47,009 nucleotides of DNA. It comes from JADGGV01 sp035715725 (GTDB taxonomy: Bacteria; Gemmatimonadota; Gemmatimonadetes; Longimicrobiales; RSA9). The stretch covers positions 1 through 47,009 of the forward strand of contig DASTKT010000192.1 of NCBI GenBank assembly GCA_035715725.1, read 5' to 3'. The position numbers and the translations under genes are program-made. The notes beneath the pieces were generated by a model that saw only the letters and a list, made by a program, of their open reading frames with translations, ran no database searches and had not been told where the DNA came from. Shown here piece after piece: positions 42,844 through 47,009 of the stretch (position 1 is its first letter; every line of letters starts with the position of its first letter).

Positions 42844-42883
42844 AAAAAAATGGCCGCCTCCGTATCGCTCCGCGGAGGCGGCC
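42844..42883 (-). terminator. Intrinsic terminator in the thr leader (attenuator)
   Basis: Read on the minus strand: GGCCGCCTCCG, a 10-base loop, the exact complement (11-bp stem, 42852-42862 with 42873-42883), then one A and seven T (42850-42844). This is the clearest intrinsic terminator in the window. It sits between the Thr-rich leader ORF and thrA. Confidence 0.92.
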
Positions 42884-42914
42884 CGTTCGGTGTGCCGGTC
42901 GGACTACCCGGCGC

Positions 42915-43025
42915 CTACCCGACTCGTTCGCGCGACGACATGCGCGGGCCCACCCCCCCGGCCGGCGGCCGGGAGCACGTGGACGTTCGCATCGTCGTTG
43001 CCGGGTGGAGTCGTGCGTGAGTCAT
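42915..43025 (-). CDS. Putative thr operon leader peptide
   Basis: 36 aa ORF. Five of the first 16 residues are Thr (T2, T10, T11, T14, T16; local run PATTMRTST), far above the expected rate. It ends 31 bases before the 5' arm of an intrinsic terminator that precedes thrA. The layout promoter - Thr-rich leader ORF - terminator - thrA matches transcription attenuation as known for the E. coli thr operon. Isoleucine codons, present in the E. coli leader, are absent. The ATG is 8 bases from the -10 box, so the message would be leaderless. An antiterminator pairing was not found with confidence. Confidence 0.6.
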   Translation of the reverse strand: MTHARLHPATTMRTSTCSRPPAGGVGPRMSSRERVG

Positions 43026-43032
43026 GGGCGGA

Positions 43033-43061
43033 CGATAAACCCGGCGGGGCGGGCGTGTCAA
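43033..43061 (-). promoter_or_regulatory. Predicted thr operon promoter
   Basis: On the minus strand: perfect TTGACA (43061-43056), 17 bases, TTATCG (43038-43033); TTTATC with a 16-base gap is the alternative. Transcription would begin near 43026, at the leader-peptide ATG. Confidence 0.65.
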
Positions 43062-43108
43062 CGGAGCGGGGGCATCCTGCCTTGCCGCGGGACCACACGC
43101 CGGGCACC

Positions 43109-43136
43109 TTGCGCAGATAATTACCAGCACTATATC
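43109..43136 (+). promoter_or_regulatory. Predicted plus-strand promoter for the small gene at 43257
   Basis: TTGCGC (43109-43114), 16 bases, TATATC (43131-43136), inside an AT-rich island (43115-43142) that stands out from the GC-rich surroundings. It is divergent from the thr promoter. Confidence 0.4.
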
Positions 43137-43256
43137 ACGTTTGGAGGTGAGCGAGCGCCGGGCGGTCCGTCGGCCTGTCGTCCGAGACGTCGCACGCCGA
43201 GCCGCACCGGAGCGGAGCGGGGATGCGGCGCATGGGCTTCTGATGCGGGAGGCGGG

Positions 43257-43592
43257 GTGTCCAGGAACAGGAAGCCGGCGCCGACGGATCCGCCCGCCGG
43301 CGGTCCGGCGCCCGCCACGCCGGGAGAGCCGCTCGAGCCGCAGTTGCTCGGGTACGTGGCCTGGCTGATGGAGCGGGACCGGCCGGGCGCGGTGTTGGCG
43401 CTCCGGGACTGGTTGAGGCTGCACGAGCCGCTGCGCACCATGCTCGCGGTACGGGTCGCGGCGGAGCACGGGCTGGTCGAGCTGCTGCCGCAGCTCCGGC
43501 GTCTCCGCGAGGAGGTCCGCTCGCGCGCGGTCCTGGAGCCAGCCTTCCTCGCCGACATCGACCGAGCGATCGAGGTGCTGAGCTCCGGGTGA
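43257..43592 (+). CDS. Small hypothetical protein
   Basis: 111 aa, not recognised. The GTG at 43257 follows GGGAGG and is preferred over earlier in-frame starts that run through the thr regulatory region. The first ~30 residues are a Pro/Ala/Gly-rich tail. The rest is predicted helical, with alternating charged and Leu residues (LLGYVAWLMERDRPGAVLAL, then ELLPQLRRLREEVRS), like a small all-helical domain. No signal peptide, no Cys. It lies between the divergent thr operon and a multi-PAS kinase gene. Coding is supported by codon-position GC bias in the helical part and a plausible promoter at 43109. Function unknown. Confidence 0.6.
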   Translation: MSRNRKPAPTDPPAGGPAPATPGEPLEPQLLGYVAWLMERDRPGAVLALRDWLRLHEPLRTMLAVRVAAEHGLVELLPQLRRLREEVRSRAVLEPAFLADIDRAIEVLSSG

Positions 43593-43932
43593 CGGGTCGG
43601 CGTCGCGCGCCCGTCCCCGAGACGCTTCCACCGCCCGCGACGACCCCAGGGTCGGCCGCGGGCGGCTCGTTTTCGGAAAGCACATGCCACCCTCCGGCGC
43701 ACCGTTCCGGTGGTGCATCTGACCCATGCCCGCCCTGGACGCCCCGGGATAGCTTGCGTCCGCCGCGGCGCCCGGGCGGCCGGGAGCCGCCGCGCCTCCG
43801 TCGGGCGCTCGGTTGTCCGCCGCCGGCGCATCGCCTTAGCTTGGTGGGACTTCCGATCATCGTGGCCGCACGCGGCGCGTGCCCGATCCATGCCGGCGCG
43901 GCGCCCACCACCGACGAACTCCGGACCCGTCG
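43593..43932. other. Intergenic region upstream of the multi-PAS kinase
   Basis: No gene supported in 340 bp. It holds two TAGCTTG words (from 43754 and 43837), the second within the promoter candidate listed next. The pattern TAGCNT also occurs in the conserved blocks upstream of the tandem kinases. Confidence 0.4.
43813..43842 (+). promoter_or_regulatory. Promoter candidate for the multi-PAS kinase
   Basis: TTGTCC (43813-43818), 18 bases, TAGCTT (43837-43842). The ATG is at 43933, giving a leader of about 84 bases. Confidence 0.4.
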
Positions 43933-46900
43933 ATGTCGCTTGTCTCGTCCCACTCCACCGTGCCGGGCGCGTCCGGCCCGACCGACGCGTCGCGGCTGCA
44001 GGACGCGTTGCGCGCGACCGCGGGGCTGCGCGAGGCGGACGCGTGGGCGGCGGTGCGGCGCATCCTGGAGTCCGGCGCCGCCGCGCTCGGCCTCGAGTCG
44101 GCCGGCGTCTGGGTGCGGGAGGAGGGGGAGGGCGGGGCGCGGCTGCGGGCGGGGTGGCCGGCGACGGCGGAGGCGAGCGCCGGGTCCGGGTCCGACGCGG
44201 CGGGGCGTGCCGCGCCGGACGGAGGGGACGCGGTCCCGGCGTCCGCCGGCGCGCTCGAGGCGCCGCTCGAGCTGGCGGGTGGCGAGACCGGCGTGCTCCG
44301 CTTCGAGCGCGCCGCCGGCGGCGCGCCGTGGAGCGAGGCCGAGCGCCTCCTCGCCGCCGCGCTGGCGGAGCGGATCGTGGCGGTGCTGGAGCGGGGCGCG
44401 CGGCTGGAGGCGGAGCGGGAGCTGCAGGAGCGCGAGCGGCAGGTGGAGGAGGCGGAGGCGCTGGCGGGGCTCGGGAGCTGGGAGTGGGACGTGCCGGCGA
44501 ACGTGATCCGGTGGTCGCACGAGCAGCTCCGGCTCCACGGCCTCGACGCGGCCACGCACCCGGACACGTTCGAGCAGTTCCTGGCGCGGGTGCACCCGGA
44601 CGACCGCGCGTTCGTCGTGGAGGAGTGCGAGCGGCTCATGGCGACCGGCGTGCCGTTCGGCTTCACGTACCGCATCGTGCGGTCGGACGGGCGGACGCGC
44701 TGGCTGCACGCGCGGGGGCGCATGACGCCGGGCTCGGACGGCGCGCTGTCGCGGATGGTGGGCACGTCGCACGACATCACGGAGCTGCGGGAGACGGAGG
44801 AGGCGCTGCGCGCCTCGGAGCGCCGCTTCCGGGATGTCTTCGACCAGTTCCCGGTCAGCATCCAGGTCTTCGCGCCGGACGGCCGCCTCGTGCGGGTGAA
44901 CCCGGCGTACGAGCGGCTGTGGGGCTTCGGCGTCGATCGGCTGGGGGAGTACAACCCGCTGGTGGACCCGCAGCTCGAGTCGATCCGGGAGGATCTGCGG
45001 CGGGGCTTCGCGGGCGAGCCGGTGACGCTCCCCGTCGTCGCCTACGATGGGCGCCGGCTCGGCTCCGAGTCCCACGGCGGCGCGGAATGGCCGCGGTGGA
45101 TGGAGGCGTTCGTCTTCCCGGTGCGGGACGAGGCGGGCGGGATCCGGGAGGTGGTCATCGTCCACACGGACGTGACGGAGCAGAAGCGGGCGGAGGAGGC
45201 GCTGCGCAAGTCGGAGGCGCGGTTCCGGGCGGTGTTCGAGCAGTTCCCGCTGAGCATCCAGATCTTCGACCCGAATGGCGAGACGGTCGAGGTGAACCAG
45301 CGGTGGGAGGAGCTGTTCGACGCGACGATCGACGAGGTGCGCCAGTTCAACCCGCTGACGGAGCCGCAGCTCGCGGAGGTCGGCGCGTTCATCCGGCGCG
45401 GGTTCCTGGGGGAAACGATCGACGTGCCGGCGACGCTCTTCGAGGCGCGCACGGCGGGCGCGGACGGGAAGGGCGCGGGGAAGCGCGAGCCGCGCTGGAT
45501 CGAGGCGTTCATCTGCCCCGTCCGTTACGACGCCGGCGAGGTCAGGGAAGTGATGATCGTGCATCGCGACGTGACGGACGAGAAGCGCGCGGAGGTGGCG
45601 CTGCGCGCGTCCGAGGAGAGCTACCGCACGATCTTCGAGCTGGCGGGCGACGCGATCTTCGTCCACGACCCGGAGACGGGCGCGGTGCTGGACGCGAACC
45701 GCAAGGCGTGCGAGCTGCACGGCGTGACGCTGGACGAGCTTCGCGCGCTCGGCGTGGGCGGGGTCAGTGCCGGGGATCCGGCGGCGAAGGGCCTGGAGGC
45801 GCGCGACCTGGTGCGGCGCGCCGCCGCGGGCGAGCCGCAGCTCTTCGAGTGGCAGGGTCGCTACAACCCCACGCAGGAGCCGGTCTGGGTCGAGGTCAGC
45901 CTCCAGCGGGTGGGGATCCTGGGCGCGACACGGGTGCTGGCCATCGTGCGCAACGTGACGGAGCGCAAGCTGGCGGAGCAGGCGCTGCAGCAGGCGTACG
46001 CGGAGCTGGAGCGGCGCGTCGCCGAGCGGACGGAGGAGCTGGCCGTCGCCAACCGGGCGCTGGAGAGCGAGATCGCCGAGCACCGCACCGCGCGCGCGCA
46101 GCTCCAGCAGCAGACGGCGGAGCTGGAGGCGCTCTTCCAGGCGCTCCCGGACGTGTACCTGCGCATCCGCGAAGACGGCGTCGTCGTCGACCACCGCTTC
46201 GGCAGCGACGAGGCGCTCTACCCGATCCCGGACGGCTTCCCGCCGATCCTCGCCGGCGCCCGGATCACGGAACACATGCCCCCCGAGCTCGGCGGGCTGC
46301 TCCAGGCGGGGATCACCGGGGTGCGCCGCAGCGGCCAGACCGCGACGTTCGAGTACCCGCTCCCGGTCCGTGGCGAGGAGCGCTACTTCGAGACGCGCGT
46401 GGCGCCGATGCCCGACGACACCGTGATCTGCGTGATCCGCGACATCACGTCGCGGAAGCTCTCGCAGGCGGCGCTGGCGCAGGCGAAGGAGGAGGCGGAC
46501 CGGGCGCGCGAGGCGGCGGAGCACGCCAACCGCGCGAAGAGCGAGTTCCTCTCCCGGATGAGCCACGAGCTGCGCACGCCGATGAACAGCATCCTCGGCT
46601 TCGCGCAGCTCCTGGGGCGCGTCGAGCTGCCGCCGCAGCACGCGCGCTCCGTCCAGCACATCCTGAAGGCCGGCCGGCACCTGCTCCAGCTCATCAACGA
46701 GGTGCTCGAGATCGCGCGGATCGAGGCGGGTCGCCAGAACTTCTCGCTCGAGCCGGTCCGCATCGGCACGGTCCTGCACGAGGCGATGGGGCTCGTGCGC
46801 CCGCTCGCCGCGCAGCTCCACGTGCAGGTCGAGGAGGGGAGCGATACGGTGATCGACGCGTACGTGCGCGCCGACCGGCAGCGGCTGGCGCAGGTGCTGC

Positions 46901-47009
46901 TGAACCTGCTCTCGAACGCGATCAAGTACAACCGCCCGGGCGGGCGCGTCCGCCTGACCTGCGCACTGGAGTCCGAGGAGTTCGACGCGCTGGCGGCCGG
47001 CGCGGGCGC
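43933..47009 (+). CDS. Multi-PAS sensor histidine kinase (C-terminus beyond window)
   Basis: Partial; the frame is open from the ATG at 43933 to the window edge (1025 codons seen). No signal peptide or membrane segment, so it is probably cytoplasmic. Residues ~20-165 look like a GAF-type domain. Five PAS domains follow: about 180-295 (LGSWEWDV), 300-415 (RFRDVFDQFPVSIQVF), 420-555 (RFRAVFEQFPLSIQIF), 555-680 (YRTIFELAGDAIFVHD) and 735-840 (LFQALPDVYLRI). A coiled coil (LERRVAERTEELAVANRAL) separates the last two. HisKA has H878 in MSHELRTPMNSILGF, and the ATPase N box is LLNLLSNAIKYN. PAS 2 and 3 are recent internal duplicates. The start lacks a good ribosome site. A receiver domain or partner regulator may lie beyond the edge. 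Confidence 0.9.
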   Translation, partial: MSLVSSHSTVPGASGPTDASRLQDALRATAGLREADAWAAVRRILESGAAALGLESAGVWVREEGEGGARLRAGWPATAEASAGSGSDAAGRAAPDGGDAVPASAGALEAPLELAGGETGVLRFERAAGGAPWSEAERLLAAALAERIVAVLERGARLEAERELQERERQVEEAEALAGLGSWEWDVPANVIRWSHEQLRLHGLDAATHPDTFEQFLARVHPDDRAFVVEECERLMATGVPFGFTYRIVRSDGRTRWLHARGRMTPGSDGALSRMVGTSHDITELRETEEALRASERRFRDVFDQFPVSIQVFAPDGRLVRVNPAYERLWGFGVDRLGEYNPLVDPQLESIREDLRRGFAGEPVTLPVVAYDGRRLGSESHGGAEWPRWMEAFVFPVRDEAGGIREVVIVHTDVTEQKRAEEALRKSEARFRAVFEQFPLSIQIFDPNGETVEVNQRWEELFDATIDEVRQFNPLTEPQLAEVGAFIRRGFLGETIDVPATLFEARTAGADGKGAGKREPRWIEAFICPVRYDAGEVREVMIVHRDVTDEKRAEVALRASEESYRTIFELAGDAIFVHDPETGAVLDANRKACELHGVTLDELRALGVGGVSAGDPAAKGLEARDLVRRAAAGEPQLFEWQGRYNPTQEPVWVEVSLQRVGILGATRVLAIVRNVTERKLAEQALQQAYAELERRVAERTEELAVANRALESEIAEHRTARAQLQQQTAELEALFQALPDVYLRIREDGVVVDHRFGSDEALYPIPDGFPPILAGARITEHMPPELGGLLQAGITGVRRSGQTATFEYPLPVRGEERYFETRVAPMPDDTVICVIRDITSRKLSQAALAQAKEEADRAREAAEHANRAKSEFLSRMSHELRTPMNSILGFAQLLGRVELPPQHARSVQHILKAGRHLLQLINEVLEIARIEAGRQNFSLEPVRIGTVLHEAMGLVRPLAAQLHVQVEEGSDTVIDAYVRADRQRLAQVLLNLLSNAIKYNRPGGRVRLTCALESEEFDALAAGAG

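Noticed and set aside
42844..42883. Terminator interpreted as the end of a minus-strand gene upstream of thrA
   Set aside because: No minus-strand gene other than the Thr-rich leader ORF lies between the promoter and the terminator.
43141..43368. 75-codon plus-strand frame with GGAGGTG at its start
   Set aside because: Arg/Pro-rich and overlapping the better-supported small gene at 43257 in another frame; no helical or hydrophobic pattern.

Overview
The window is about 47 kb of very GC-rich bacterial chromosome. It combines a SusC/SusD pair, a second TonB-dependent receptor next to a PorV/PorQ-family protein and a secreted protein with a FlgD/T9SS-like C-terminal domain, a DUF2723 membrane protein, and long PAS-rich histidine kinases. 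This mix, with GC near 70 percent, points to the FCB side of the tree. Gemmatimonadota is my best guess; there is no rRNA or other phylogenetic marker to prove it. No rRNA, tRNA, transposase, integrase or CRISPR array was seen.

Layout, left to right. (1) 1-463 is the right part of a hairpin-array intergenic repeat, ending in a -10 box that sits directly on the start codon of the first gene. (2) 464-6198 is a DNA-end-processing operon: HerA-like ATPase, Mre11/SbcD nuclease and Rad50/SbcC ATPase. (3) 6199-6627 is a nested MITE-like composite. (4) 6628-9882 (minus) holds a DUF2723 membrane glycosyltransferase candidate and an EamA transporter. (5) 10064-13142 holds a small unknown protein, a second complete hairpin-array element filling a convergent intergenic space, an outer-membrane beta-barrel protein (minus) and trpE. 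(6) 13600-21916 is an outer-membrane operon: TonB-dependent receptor, large secreted protein, PorV/PorQ-like protein. (7) 21979-22255 is a second, inverted copy of the MITE-like element. (8) A LytTR regulator with a degenerate receiver (minus) stands alone. (9) 23715-33235 is a GntR(FCD) - SusC - SusD locus followed by a beta-lactamase-fold/VanX fusion and a class A-type serine hydrolase. Palindromic operators lie between the regulator gene and susC. (10) 33418-37925 is a tandem pair of paralogous membrane histidine kinases that share their upstream regions. (11) 37945-43061 (minus) is the threonine operon thrA-thrB-thrC. Its leader has a promoter, a Thr-rich leader peptide and an intrinsic terminator, and a 21-codon ORF couples thrB to thrC. 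(12) 43257-47009 holds a small unknown gene and a five-PAS histidine kinase cut by the window edge.

How the parts may work together. HerA, Mre11 and Rad50 should act as one end-resection machine; the usual partner NurA is not in the window. The GntR/SusCD/D,D-dipeptidase/serine-hydrolase block reads as a regulated uptake and degradation locus. Its downstream enzymes suggest D-Ala-containing peptides such as peptidoglycan fragments, but that substrate is inference. The Thr operon appears to be controlled by transcription attenuation.

The intergenic DNA is unusually rich in structure: two hairpin-array elements, two MITE-like elements (one nested), a purine/pyrimidine inverted repeat found once between genes and once inside a coding linker, a nested palindrome after susD, and a 25-bp tandem repeat. 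Several of these look like undescribed non-autonomous repeat families.
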